Positions 26,801 through 35,276 are shown, numbered from the stretch's first letter. The stretch: DNA of 64,000 nucleotides from Halanaerobium saccharolyticum subsp. saccharolyticum DSM 6643 (GCF_000350165.1 NZ_CAUI01000005.1:1-64000); one strand, 5' to 3'. The notes: generated by a model from the sequence alone, not told the origin. Made by a program: numbers and translations.

Positions 26801-28630
26801 ATGTGCGGAATTGTTGGTTATATTGGAGAAAAAAAAGCAGCACCGATTCTTCTTTCTGGATTAAAAAAATTGGAATACAGAGGTTATGATTCAGCTGGTA
26901 TTGCAATTCAGGAAAAAGAAGCTGTTAAAATTATTAAAAAAGAAGGTAAATTAGATAAATTAAAGGCAAGTGCAGAATCAGAAGTTTTTTATGGTGGAAC
27001 TGGAATTGGACATACTCGGTGGGCGACTCACGGCAGACCATCTGATATTAATTCACATCCACATACTGATTCTTTTTCTGAAATTGTAATAGTGCATAAT
27101 GGTATTATTGAAAACTTTAGAGAATTAAAAGAGGAACTAATAGAACAGGGCCATCGATTTAAATCTGAAACTGATACTGAAGTTGTCGCTCATTTAATTT
27201 CAACGTATTATGATGATGATTTAAAAACTGCAGTTAGTAAAGCGGTAAAAAGCTTAGAAGGATCTTTTGCGTTAGCTGTTATGTCACATAATGAAAAAGA
27301 TAGAATTATTGCAGTTCGCAAAGATAGCCCTTTAATTATTGGACTTGGCGAAAACGAGAATTTTTTAGCTTCCGATATTCCGGCATATCTTGAGCATACA
27401 GATAATTTTTATATCTTGGAAGATGGAGAAATAGCTGATATTAGAAAAAATGAAGTTGATATCTATAAATTCAATGGTGATTTAATAGCTAATAAAACCA
27501 AGACAAAAATTAACTGGGATGCAGAGATGGCTGAAAAACAAGGCTATGATCACTTTATGTTAAAAGAAATTCATGAGCAGCCGGAGTCATTAAAAAGATT
27601 ATTGGAAGATAATTTAAAAGATGGGAAGATTGACTTAACTGCTAGTGGTCTGGCTGAAAATTGGTTGGATAATTACGATAAAATTCATATTGTTGCCTGT
27701 GGTACTGCTTATCATTCTGGAGCACTAGCTAAATATTTACTTGAAGATAAATTAAGAATTCCGGTCGAAGTGGAGGTTGCAAGTGAATATCGGTACCGTA
27801 ATCCAATTGTTAATGACAGGACTCTAATGATTGTTGTCAGTCAATCCGGAGAAACAGCAGATACACTTGCTGCCTTAAGGTTGGCTAGAAGCAAGGGAGC
27901 ATCAGTGCTCGCCCTAACTAATTCTAGGGATAGCAGTATAGCTAGGGAATCTGATATGCTAATTTATTTAAAAGCCGGTCCTGAAATTGCTGTTGCTTCA
28001 ACTAAAGCTTATACCAATATGGTAGCAGCTTTTTACATTTTATTGATTGATGGTATGAGACAGCGTGATGATATTAGTGAAGAGCTTGTTGTTAATTATA
28101 CTTCTGATTTAATTAAACTACCAGAGATGATTCGAAAGCTGAGTCAGCAGAGCAAAGAACAAATTGAAATTATTGCCAATAAGTATGCTCAAAAAGAAAA
28201 TATTTTCTTTATTGGTCGTAATACTGATTATACCTTAGCTTTAGAAGGCGCCTTAAAATTAAAAGAAATTTCATATATTCATGCGGAAGCTTATCCAGCA
28301 GGAGAATTAAAACACGGTACACTTGCTTTAGTTGAAGAAAATGTGCCAGTAGTTGCACTTGGAAGTAGAGCTGATATCTTTGCAAAACTGTTTAGTAATT
28401 TAAAAGAAGTTAAGGCTAGAGGTGCTGAGACTCTTTTAATTACTGAAGAAAATCAAAAATTTGAAGCTGATAGTGTAGATTATTTAATAGAACTACCAGT
28501 TTTAAATAAGGATTTTGCAGGTCTACTAGCAATTATTCCTTTACAACTTTTAGCATATTATACTGCTTTAAATTGTGGTGAAGATATTGATCAACCAAGA
28601 AATCTTGCTAAAAGTGTAACAGTAGAATAA
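26801..28630 (+). CDS. glmS: Glutamine-fructose-6-phosphate aminotransferase (isomerizing)
   Basis: GlmS makes glucosamine-6-phosphate from fructose-6-phosphate and glutamine. The N-terminal nucleophile is Cys2 of MCGIVGYIG, exposed after Met removal; GHTRWATHGRPS belongs to the glutaminase domain (about 1-230). Two SIS sugar-isomerase domains follow, with SQSGETADT near residue 348, and the C-terminus DQPRNLAKSVTVE is canonical. The 609 residues are full length. Expression is controlled by the ribozyme upstream. Confidence 0.98.
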   Translation: MCGIVGYIGEKKAAPILLSGLKKLEYRGYDSAGIAIQEKEAVKIIKKEGKLDKLKASAESEVFYGGTGIGHTRWATHGRPSDINSHPHTDSFSEIVIVHNGIIENFRELKEELIEQGHRFKSETDTEVVAHLISTYYDDDLKTAVSKAVKSLEGSFALAVMSHNEKDRIIAVRKDSPLIIGLGENENFLASDIPAYLEHTDNFYILEDGEIADIRKNEVDIYKFNGDLIANKTKTKINWDAEMAEKQGYDHFMLKEIHEQPESLKRLLEDNLKDGKIDLTASGLAENWLDNYDKIHIVACGTAYHSGALAKYLLEDKLRIPVEVEVASEYRYRNPIVNDRTLMIVVSQSGETADTLAALRLARSKGASVLALTNSRDSSIARESDMLIYLKAGPEIAVASTKAYTNMVAAFYILLIDGMRQRDDISEELVVNYTSDLIKLPEMIRKLSQQSKEQIEIIANKYAQKENIFFIGRNTDYTLALEGALKLKEISYIHAEAYPAGELKHGTLALVEENVPVVALGSRADIFAKLFSNLKEVKARGAETLLITEENQKFEADSVDYLIELPVLNKDFAGLLAIIPLQLLAYYTALNCGEDIDQPRNLAKSVTVE

Positions 28631-28659
28631 AGCTTAACAATTTGAAATATGAGAGTTAG

Positions 28660-28688
28660 CCGAGCCTTTTATTGGGCTCGGTTTTTTT
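28660..28688 (+). terminator. Rho-independent terminator after glmS
   Basis: CCGAGCC (28660-28666) and GGCTCGG (28675-28681) flank an eight-base loop and are followed by seven T residues. Confidence 0.93.
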
Positions 28689-28715
28689 GCATTTAAGTAA
28701 TAATTTTAATATAAT
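28687..28715 (+). promoter_or_regulatory. Promoter of acpS-nnr
   Basis: TTGCAT at 28687-28692 and TATAAT at 28710-28715, spacer 17 bases. The -35 begins in the T tract of the glmS terminator, so the two units abut tightly. Confidence 0.65.
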
Positions 28716-28766
28716 TATAAAGTAGAGTAAATTAAAGAGAATCAGGAAGTAGTAGAAAGGAAAATT

Positions 28767-29147
28767 ATGATTATTGGAACTGGAGTAGATATAGTTAAAA
28801 ATAAAAGAATTGAAAGATTAATTAATAAGTATGGAGAACATTTTTTAAAAAAGGTTTATACAGAAATAGAAATCGAATACTGTCAGGCAAAAAAGAAATC
28901 CATTTCATCTTTTGCTGCTCGCTTTGCAGCTAAAGAAGCGGTTTTAAAAGCTTTAGGAACAGGAATGAGAAATAATAATTGGCAGGAAATTGAAATTGCA
29001 AATAATGAGCTTGGCAAACCTGAAGTTTTATTGTTTAATAAAACGGCAAAAAAAGCTGAAGAACTTAAAGTGACTTCTATTTTTATTTCTATTTCTCATG
29101 AAAAAGAGTACAGTATTGCTCAGATCATTATGGAAGGAGAAAAATAA
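28767..29147 (+). CDS. acpS: Holo-[acyl-carrier-protein] synthase
   Basis: AcpS attaches 4'-phosphopantetheine to ACP. The motifs GTGVDIVKNKRI (Asp ligand) and FAARFAAKEAVLKALGTG (Glu ligand) are intact, followed by ISISHEKEY. The 126 residues are normal. The gene abuts nnr with no gap, the common acpS-nnr pairing. Confidence 0.96.
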   Translation: MIIGTGVDIVKNKRIERLINKYGEHFLKKVYTEIEIEYCQAKKKSISSFAARFAAKEAVLKALGTGMRNNNWQEIEIANNELGKPEVLLFNKTAKKAEELKVTSIFISISHEKEYSIAQIIMEGEK

Positions 29148-30710
29148 ATGGAAGTTTTAACTCCAGCAATGATGACAAAATGTGACCAAGAAACAATTGA
29201 ATCTGGTTATCCTGAAATATTATTAATGGAGGCTGCTGCTTCTGGGATAGCAAACTTAGCATTAGATATTATAGAAAAAGAAATATATTTTAAAGAAAAA
29301 AAAGATATTAAAATTAGTGTATTAGTAGGTAAAGGAAATAATGGTGGGGATGGATTAGCTGCTGCGCGTATTTTAAAAAATTTAGGATATCAACCTGAAA
29401 TAATATTGAGCTCAGATAAAAAGCTATTAAAAGGAGTTAATGCAAAGAACTTTGAACTTGCATCTTTTAATAAAGTTAAATATTATCAATTTGAAAATTT
29501 AAAAGAAACAGAATTTTTGAATATAATAAATAAGAGTGATTTAATTATAGAATCACTTTTAGGAACAGGAATTGCTGGTGAACTCAGAGGAAATATAAAA
29601 AAAATTATCAATTTAATTAATCAAAAATTAGATGATCAACCTTTAACCCTTGCTGTGGACATTCCTTCAGGAATTATAGGGAAGACTGGTAAGAAAGCAG
29701 GTAAAGCTTTAAAAGCTGATTACACCGGTACGATGGCGGCTTATAAAAGGGGCTTGCTTTTATATCCAGGCAGAGATTATGCTGGTGAAATTAGGATTAT
29801 AAATATTGGGATTCAGCAGGAGACAATTATAAAAAATGGTGATGGTTTAAAAATATTTAATAGTCAAGAAGCAAAAAAATTAATTCCAGCAAGAAAAAAT
29901 TATGGACATAAAGGTGATTTTGGTAAAATAGCTGTGTTAGCAGGGTCTAAGGGAATGACAGGTGCACCGCTTTTAACTACTAAAGCTGCTTTAAAAAGTG
30001 GTTCAGGACTAGTTTATTTATTAATTGCGGAAGAAATTGAAGCTCTTACTACAGTTCAATTAGATGAATTAGTAGGTATTTCTCTTCCTTCTAAAAATGG
30101 AACAATTGCTGAAAATTCGTTTGAAAAAATTATGCAGTTTTCCAAAAAAATTGATTTGTTGGCTGCTGGCCCTGGTTTAGGAACAACTTCGGCAGTACAG
30201 AACACTATTATGAGTATTTTAGAAAAACTTAATATTCCTTTAATTCTGGATGCAGATGCTATCAATTCAATTAATGACTTAGATCTTCTAAAAAATTATT
30301 CGGGTGAATTAATATTAACTCCCCATCCGGGAGAAATGTCTAGGTTAACAGGATTAACTATTAAAGAAATTAATAATAATCGGATAAAAATTGCGCGAGA
30401 TTTTGCTAAAGAAAACAAGCTCACTTTAATATTAAAGGGTGCTGCTACAATCACTGCCGCTTCAGATGGAAGAGCGTATATTAATGATAGTGGTTCAAAT
30501 GGAATGGCAACAGCGGGTAGTGGTGATGTACTAACAGGGATTGTGGCTGCTTTAAGAGCACAAAACATGAAAAGTTTTGAAGCTGCAGCTTTAGCAGTAT
30601 ATATTCATGGTAGAGCAGGAGAATATGCAGCAGAAGCAGAAAGTAATTTTTCTTTAATGGCAGGAGATATTATTAATAATCTAGCAAAGGTTTGGAAAGA
30701 ATTCAACTAA
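29148..30710 (+). CDS. nnr: Bifunctional NAD(P)H-hydrate epimerase / ADP-dependent dehydratase
   Basis: This enzyme repairs damaged NAD(P)HX. The N-terminal YjeF/NnrE half (about 1-220) has GKGNNGGDGLAAAR and DIPSGI. The C-terminal NnrD half (about 235-515) has GHKGDFGKIAVLAGSKGMTGA, LTPHPGEMSRL and the nucleotide-binding ATAGSGDVLTGI. The 520-residue fusion is normal for bacteria. Confidence 0.95.
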   Translation: MEVLTPAMMTKCDQETIESGYPEILLMEAAASGIANLALDIIEKEIYFKEKKDIKISVLVGKGNNGGDGLAAARILKNLGYQPEIILSSDKKLLKGVNAKNFELASFNKVKYYQFENLKETEFLNIINKSDLIIESLLGTGIAGELRGNIKKIINLINQKLDDQPLTLAVDIPSGIIGKTGKKAGKALKADYTGTMAAYKRGLLLYPGRDYAGEIRIINIGIQQETIIKNGDGLKIFNSQEAKKLIPARKNYGHKGDFGKIAVLAGSKGMTGAPLLTTKAALKSGSGLVYLLIAEEIEALTTVQLDELVGISLPSKNGTIAENSFEKIMQFSKKIDLLAAGPGLGTTSAVQNTIMSILEKLNIPLILDADAINSINDLDLLKNYSGELILTPHPGEMSRLTGLTIKEINNNRIKIARDFAKENKLTLILKGAATITAASDGRAYINDSGSNGMATAGSGDVLTGIVAALRAQNMKSFEAAALAVYIHGRAGEYAAEAESNFSLMAGDIINNLAKVWKEFN

Positions 30711-30784
30711 ATTTATTGCTTAAATTGCAATTTTTAATTTATTTAAATATTTAAATACAATAAAATAATTTAAAGGAGCACACA

Positions 30785-31327
30785 ATGATATTATCAGATA
30801 AAACTATTAAAAAAATGTTAGCAAATAAAGAACTTATTATAGATCCTATAGATGATGTACAAATTCAACCTGCTTCAGTTGATATGAGACTTGGTGATGA
30901 TTTTTTGAAGGTAGATGAGAATTCTCTACCTGTGATGACTTTAAATGATCAGGTTAATTATGAAGAGGTAAGGGGATCTGAAATCATTATTCCGCCCCAT
31001 TCATTTTTGTTGGCGACTACAAAAGAATATATAAAGCTGCCAGATAATTTAACTGCTTTTGTTGAGGGAAGAAGTTCCATTGGTAGAATGGGACTTTTTA
31101 TACAGAATGCTGGCTGGGTTGATCCTGGCTTTGAAGGACAAATAACATTAGAGTTATATAATGCAAATCGATTACCAATTAAATTAGAAGCAGATCGCAG
31201 AATTTGTCAGCTTGTATTTGCTTCTATGGATAATAAAGCAGATAACCCTTATTGTGGAAAATATCAAGGACAAAAAAATACAGTAGGTACCAGAGTATTC
31301 AAAGATCCAGAAAATAAAAAAAGGTAG
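30785..31327 (+). CDS. dcd: dCTP deaminase
   Basis: It deaminates dCTP to dUTP on the path to dTMP. The nucleotide and catalytic motifs EGRSSIGRMGLF and GWVDPGFEGQITLE are visible, in the dUTPase-like trimer fold; the C-terminal tail QKNTVGTRVF is present. The 180 residues fit. Whether it also hydrolyses dUTP, as some archaeal-type bifunctional enzymes do, cannot be told here. Confidence 0.92.
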   Translation: MILSDKTIKKMLANKELIIDPIDDVQIQPASVDMRLGDDFLKVDENSLPVMTLNDQVNYEEVRGSEIIIPPHSFLLATTKEYIKLPDNLTAFVEGRSSIGRMGLFIQNAGWVDPGFEGQITLELYNANRLPIKLEADRRICQLVFASMDNKADNPYCGKYQGQKNTVGTRVFKDPENKKR

Positions 31328-31343
31328 ACCTGGAGGTGTCATT

Positions 31344-33593
31344 ATGGTTACTTTAGTTATTACAGAAATAGATAAAAGTATTGGCCCAGGTGATATAGTA
31401 GGTGCTTTTATAAATGAAGCTGGGACAGGAAGCGACGATATTGGTAAAATTAATATAGATAAAAAAAGAAAGAAAGCGGAAGTAGAAGTTGATTGGGAAT
31501 CTGCTGCTAAGATTATAGAAGTAATGGATAACAATCAGATTGGCGGAGTACAAGTTCATGTAGAAGCCAAAAACCCAGATGATTTAATTGATAAGGATAT
31601 TATTAATTATTATAATAAATTTAAGGGGCTTGTTGAATTAGAAAGAAAGGAAGAAATTGACAGGCATAAATTAGAAATTAAATATTTATCACCAAGAGAA
31701 AGACAGGCTAAAGGGAGAAGCTTATTGAATTTACATGGTAAAGATAATGGTAATACATTTGGCCATCGACCTTTAGTTAAATTTACTTCAAAATATAAAG
31801 GGGAAAAATTAGCCGAAACTCAGATTACTCCTGGGGATTTAGTTATGATCAGTTTAAACAAACCTTTACATCCTGATAATCCTACGGGCACAGTAATAGA
31901 AAAAACTTCTTATTCAATTACAGTTGCATTTGAAAGTTATCCACCTGAATTTATATATAATAAGGGTGTCAGACTTGATTTATTTGTTAATGACACTAGT
32001 TTTCAGAGGATGTTTTCTGCTTTAGAAAAAATTAAGCACCCTGAAAATGAAATGCAGAAAAGAAAAAGAGATATTTTACTTGGTAGAAAAAAGGCTGAAA
32101 TCAAAGATAGTTTAGATTTAGAACTAGAATATTTAAATGAATCTCAAATTAAAGCAGTAGAAAATGCATTAGCTGCTGAGGATATTTATTTAATTCAAGG
32201 CCCGCCGGGAACTGGCAAAACAGTAACAGCAGTAGAATTAATCAGTAAGGCTGTAGAACGTGGGGATAAGGTACTGGCAGCAGCAGATTCGAATACGGCA
32301 GTTGATAATCTATTAGAACTGCTGGCTGAAAAAGGTCTTAATGTAATTAGAATTGGTCATCCAATAAGAGTTAATAAAAAATTACGTGAGCATACTTTAG
32401 ATGAAATTGTATTAGAACATCAGGATTATCTTGAAGCAGAGAAATTAAGAGATGAAGTTTCAGATTTAATTAATAAACAAGAATCATATATTTATCCTGG
32501 GGGTAAATACAGGAGAGGTCTTTCAGATCAAGAAATAAAAAATTATGCAGAAAAAGATTTGGAACATCATGTTAGAGGGATTAGCCCCGAAGTTATCGAA
32601 GAAATGGCAGAGTGGCTGGAACTTCAAGAAAAAATAGATAAATATTTTAAAGAAATTGAGAGGCTGGAGAATAAAGCAGTAAGAGAATTGCTGGATGAAG
32701 CTGATATTATTTGTACAACTAATATTACAGCAGGATCTGAACTTTTGGAAAATATAAAATTTGATTTAAGTGTAATTGATGAAGCTACTCAGGCAACTCA
32801 ACCTGCAGCTTTAATTCCCTATTTAAAAGCTAATAAAACTATATTAATTGGTGATCACAAACAGCTACCTCCAACAGTAGTTAATCAAGAGGCAGCTAAA
32901 AATGGATTGAGTATTTCATTATTTGAAAAATTAATTGAAATTTATCCGGGAGAAATGAGTTCTTTGCTTGAAATTCAATATAGAATGAACCGGGAAATTA
33001 TGGGCTTTTCTAGTATATATTTTTATAATAATAGTTTAAAGGCAGCTGAATCTGCAGCTGAGCAGAAGTTAAGCGATCTTGGTCTTAAAATAGATGAAGA
33101 AGATTGTTTTACAGCAAAGTCTTTGAAGTCAGAATATCCACTTGTTTTTTTAGATACTAAAGAAATGAGAGCTAATGAAAGATCTTTTGAAGGCTCTAAT
33201 TCTTATGATAATCCAGTAGAATCAGAAATTGTCCTGGATATACTTGATCGAGCAATAAAATCGTCATTAAATGAAGATGACATTGCTGTAATTGCTGCTT
33301 ATAAAGATCAAGTAGATTTAATTAATCAGCATAATAAATTTAAAGATGTTGAAATAGATACTGTTGATGCTTTTCAAGGAAGAGAAAAAGAGATGATTAT
33401 TTTTTCTGCTGTCAGAAGCAATGATGAATGTAATATAGGATTTTTAAGAGATCTTCGCCGTTTGAATGTGGCTTTGAGTAGAGCCAAAAGAAAGATGATT
33501 TTTATTGGTGATAGCAGTACAATTTCCAAAAATGATGCTTATGATAAACTTTTAAAATATATTAAAAAAAGCGGTCTTTACTATAGTCTTTAG
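31344..33593 (+). CDS. Superfamily 1 (UPF1/IGHMBP2-like) helicase with N-terminal DbpA-like RNA-binding domain
   Basis: The 749-residue protein has the Walker A GPPGTGKT near residue 285, motif II DEAT near residue 478 and the C-terminal DAFQGREK and RLNVALSRAKR, hallmarks of the UPF1/IGHMBP2 subgroup. Before them (about 140-230) lies an OB-like region. The first 75 residues contain GPGDIVGAFINEAG and DIGKINI, resembling the RNA-binding domain of DbpA/CsdA DEAD-box helicases. A role in RNA or DNA-RNA remodelling is inferred. I cannot give a gene name. Confidence 0.8.
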   Translation: MVTLVITEIDKSIGPGDIVGAFINEAGTGSDDIGKINIDKKRKKAEVEVDWESAAKIIEVMDNNQIGGVQVHVEAKNPDDLIDKDIINYYNKFKGLVELERKEEIDRHKLEIKYLSPRERQAKGRSLLNLHGKDNGNTFGHRPLVKFTSKYKGEKLAETQITPGDLVMISLNKPLHPDNPTGTVIEKTSYSITVAFESYPPEFIYNKGVRLDLFVNDTSFQRMFSALEKIKHPENEMQKRKRDILLGRKKAEIKDSLDLELEYLNESQIKAVENALAAEDIYLIQGPPGTGKTVTAVELISKAVERGDKVLAAADSNTAVDNLLELLAEKGLNVIRIGHPIRVNKKLREHTLDEIVLEHQDYLEAEKLRDEVSDLINKQESYIYPGGKYRRGLSDQEIKNYAEKDLEHHVRGISPEVIEEMAEWLELQEKIDKYFKEIERLENKAVRELLDEADIICTTNITAGSELLENIKFDLSVIDEATQATQPAALIPYLKANKTILIGDHKQLPPTVVNQEAAKNGLSISLFEKLIEIYPGEMSSLLEIQYRMNREIMGFSSIYFYNNSLKAAESAAEQKLSDLGLKIDEEDCFTAKSLKSEYPLVFLDTKEMRANERSFEGSNSYDNPVESEIVLDILDRAIKSSLNEDDIAVIAAYKDQVDLINQHNKFKDVEIDTVDAFQGREKEMIIFSAVRSNDECNIGFLRDLRRLNVALSRAKRKMIFIGDSSTISKNDAYDKLLKYIKKSGLYYSL

Positions 33594-33708
33594 TTTTTAT
33601 TTAATAAAATTAAAAAAATCCAAATATTATAATTAATTAAAGAGTTTTACAAAGCTATAAAAATTAAACTAAATCCTGTAATATCAGCAATCTAGAGTAA
33701 TATTTAAA

Positions 33709-33737
33709 TTGACACTTCATTGTATTTGAGATATAAT
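33709..33737 (+). promoter_or_regulatory. Consensus promoter of the 48-residue ORF
   Basis: TTGACA at 33709-33714 and TATAAT at 33732-33737, spacer 17: both hexamers match the consensus fully. Predicted start near 33744. Upstream, 33594-33708 is AT-rich and shows no other element. Confidence 0.88.
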
Positions 33738-33788
33738 TAGATTGTCTGAAATTGTTTCAAAATCATTTTAGAATGAGGTGTTCATAAA

Positions 33789-33935
33789 GTGGAGAGACTG
33801 CGCCGAAAGAAAACTTTTAGTAAAACTGAAAAAGAAGAAATTGCCAGAAGAATGGTCAGAGGCTATGAAAAAATGTCTGCAATAAATGATGATCTTATTC
33901 AAAATCTTTCTCTACTTAAGGATGGGGCTAATTAG
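33789..33935 (+). CDS. Small protein resembling the toxin-binding tail of a MazE-type antitoxin
   Basis: A GTG start eight bases after GAGGTG opens 48 residues. A basic start (MERLRRKKTFSK) is followed by EEIARRMVRGYEKMSAIND. The pattern GYxKMxxxNxxL matches the C-terminal segment of the RHH antitoxin encoded directly downstream ([13 protein letters not shown]) and of Bacillus EndoAI (GYMEMAKIN), the part that wraps around MazF. No DNA-binding ribbon-helix-helix domain is present. It could be a stand-alone MazF-binding peptide, a regulator or a gene remnant; the consensus promoter, good SD and dedicated terminator argue against a remnant. Confidence 0.6.
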   Translation: MERLRRKKTFSKTEKEEIARRMVRGYEKMSAINDDLIQNLSLLKDGAN

Positions 33936-33950
33936 TCTCATCTTTTTTCT
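33921..33950 (+). terminator. Terminator overlapping the stop codon of the 48-residue ORF
   Basis: GATGGGGCT (33921-33929) and AGTCTCATC (33934-33942) pair with two G-U pairs around AATT and are followed by six T residues. The stop codon lies in the loop and 3' arm. Confidence 0.8.
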
Positions 33951-33978
33951 TCTTTTTAAAGAATAACAATAATTACAA

Positions 33979-34006
33979 TTGAATATTTTAAAGTAAATGG
34001 TATAAT
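33979..34006 (+). promoter_or_regulatory. Promoter of the mazE-mazF operon
   Basis: TATAAT at 34001-34006 has an extended TGG; TTGAAT at 33979-33984 is a fair -35 with a 16-base spacer. It lies after the terminator of the upstream small ORF, so the two are separate units. Confidence 0.7.
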
Positions 34007-34039
34007 AAAGACAGTCTACAAACAGTGGAGGTGGGTCTG

Positions 34040-34336
34040 TTGACAGAAAAAAAGAAAGTAAGCATTGAAATTTCAGAATGTTTATTGGAAGAAATGGAGC
34101 GATATTGTAAAAATAATAATCAAAAGCAAAATGATTTTTTGAATCAGGCAATAAAATTTTATTTAAAAGAAATGAAAAAAGAAGAAGTTCGTAATCATCT
34201 ACGTGATGGATATAAAAAAATGGCCGGTCTTAATCAGCAGTTAGCTGATGAAGGATTATCAAGTGAATGTTATTCTTATTTATGTTATGAGCAAAGACTG
34301 GTGGAGTGTGAAAAAATTGAAAGTAAAAAGGGGTGA
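34040..34336 (+). CDS. mazE: Ribbon-helix-helix antitoxin (MazE/EndoAI type)
   Basis: The 98-residue protein has an N-terminal RHH DNA-binding domain ([18 protein letters not shown] and the helix [13 protein letters not shown], to about residue 48) and a C-terminal toxin-binding stretch with [16 protein letters not shown] 34040 follows GGAGGTGG. The C-terminal 20 residues (after SSE) are longer than in EndoAI and Cys-rich. It likely represses its own operon and neutralises MazF. It overlaps mazF by 20 bases. Confidence 0.85.
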   Translation: MTEKKKVSIEISECLLEEMERYCKNNNQKQNDFLNQAIKFYLKEMKKEEVRNHLRDGYKKMAGLNQQLADEGLSSECYSYLCYEQRLVECEKIESKKG

Positions 34337-34667
34337 TGTTTTTTACGCAAATTTAAACCCAGTCGTAGGTTCTGAACAGGGTGGGGTTAGACCAGTACTT
34401 GTTATTCAAAACGATATTGGTAATAAATACAGTCCTACCGTTATTGTTGCAGCGATTACTTCTAGAATTAACAAAGCTAAGTTGCCCACTCATGTTGAAA
34501 TACCTGCTGGTTATACTAATTTAGATAAAGATTCAGTTGTTCTATTAGAACAAATTAGAACACTTGATAAAAAAAGATTGCAGCGTCATATAGCACATTT
34601 GGGTGAAGATGTAATAGAAGATGTTAATCAGTCAATAGAAATCAGTTTAGGTTTAATAGATTTATAG
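34317..34667 (+). CDS. mazF: MazF/EndoA-type mRNA interferase toxin
   Basis: MazF cleaves single-stranded mRNA at short sites. [26 protein letters not shown]-type start (quoted in pieces: [24 protein letters not shown]) and VIVAAITSR with [10 protein letters not shown] show the active-site Arg and Thr. TTG 34317 gives 116 residues, exactly the EndoA length, with GTGGAG ten bases upstream. The GTG at 34308 is too close to that SD. It overlaps mazE by 20 bases, ensuring coupled synthesis. Confidence 0.95.
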   Translation: MKVKRGDVFYANLNPVVGSEQGGVRPVLVIQNDIGNKYSPTVIVAAITSRINKAKLPTHVEIPAGYTNLDKDSVVLLEQIRTLDKKRLQRHIAHLGEDVIEDVNQSIEISLGLIDL

Positions 34668-34703
34668 TAATTATTATAAAATGAGAATTAGATATTTCTT
34701 TTC

Positions 34704-34732
34704 TTGACAGTGTGAAAATAATATCATATACT
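34704..34732 (+). promoter_or_regulatory. Promoter of the hydrogenase cluster
   Basis: TTGACA at 34704-34709 and TATACT at 34727-34732 with a 17-base spacer; predicted start near 34739, with a leader of about 113 bases before the first gene. Confidence 0.85.
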
Positions 34733-34759
34733 TTTAATATGTAATTTTTTATGAACTAA

Positions 34760-34775
34760 AGTGAATTTTATCACT
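34760..34775. promoter_or_regulatory. Inverted repeat AGTGA-N6-TCACT downstream of the hyd promoter
   Basis: AGTGA (34760-34764) and TCACT (34771-34775) flank six bases, a geometry like CRP/FNR-family sites (TGTGA-N6-TCACA). It lies about 20 bases after the predicted start, where a bound protein would block elongation or initiation. No regulator gene of that family is nearby. Confidence 0.4.
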
Positions 34776-34851
34776 ATATTCTATTTGTGGGAATATTTAA
34801 CAGATTGCAAAAATAGAAAGAATAAGTTATTATTAAGTATGGAGGTTAAAA

Positions 34852-35259
34852 ATGAAACTTAAAACTGTGAAAACTCTTCTAAAAACAGAAACTATTTTTG
34901 AAGACTGTGGAATAATGGATGATCATGAGATTAAAAATGCCTGTGGAGAAGATCTTGAGATTAAAAATGCTTGTGGCGCAGATTTAATGAGTGATGTATT
35001 AGCATTTTCAAATCAAAAAACACTACTTCTTACTGGTTTAACAAACCCCCAAGTTGTTCGCACAGCTGAGATGGTTGAAATTAAAGTGATTGTATTTGTT
35101 AGAGGGAAAAAGCCTCAAGTTGAGACAATATCTTTAGCAAATCAATTAAATATTTGTCTTTATTCTACAGAAAAATCTTTATTTGAATCGTGTGGTCTTT
35201 TATATCAAAATGGAATTGGACCAGAAGCGATGAATTATATAGAAGAAACCTCCAAATAA
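34852..35259 (+). CDS. DRTGG-domain protein, first gene of the hydrogenase cluster
   Basis: A 135-residue protein resembling the DRTGG domain found in HPr-kinase-related and CBS-domain proteins; the segment CGADLMSDVLAFS and GLTNPQVVRTAE are typical of homologues that accompany [FeFe] hydrogenases. Biochemical function is unknown; a ligand-binding regulatory role is inferred from context. A ten-residue in-frame tandem duplication, EIKNACGEDL/EIKNACGADL, lies at residues 26-45. The ATG follows GGAGG. Confidence 0.75.
   Translation: MKLKTVKTLLKTETIFEDCGIMDDHEIKNACGEDLEIKNACGADLMSDVLAFSNQKTLLLTGLTNPQVVRTAEMVEIKVIVFVRGKKPQVETISLANQLNICLYSTEKSLFESCGLLYQNGIGPEAMNYIEETSK
34927..34986 (+). repeat. 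In-frame 30-bp tandem duplication inside the DRTGG gene
   Basis: Two adjacent 30-base units (34927-34956 and 34957-34986) begin GAGATTAAAAATGC and differ at about five positions. They encode EIKNACGEDL and EIKNACGADL. The second copy joins the conserved LMSDVLAF segment, so the first is probably the extra one. Confidence 0.9.
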
Positions 35260-35276
35260 TTTTTCAGGAGTTGATT

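Noticed and set aside
34308-34316. GTG start for mazF at 34308
   Set aside because: The SD would lie one base before it; TTG 34317 has proper spacing and gives the family length.
34710-34730. Rex site within the hydrogenase promoter (TGTGA...TCATA)
   Set aside because: The spacing is eight rather than six and the right half is imperfect; the AGTGA-N6-TCACT element downstream fits better, though not as a Rex site.
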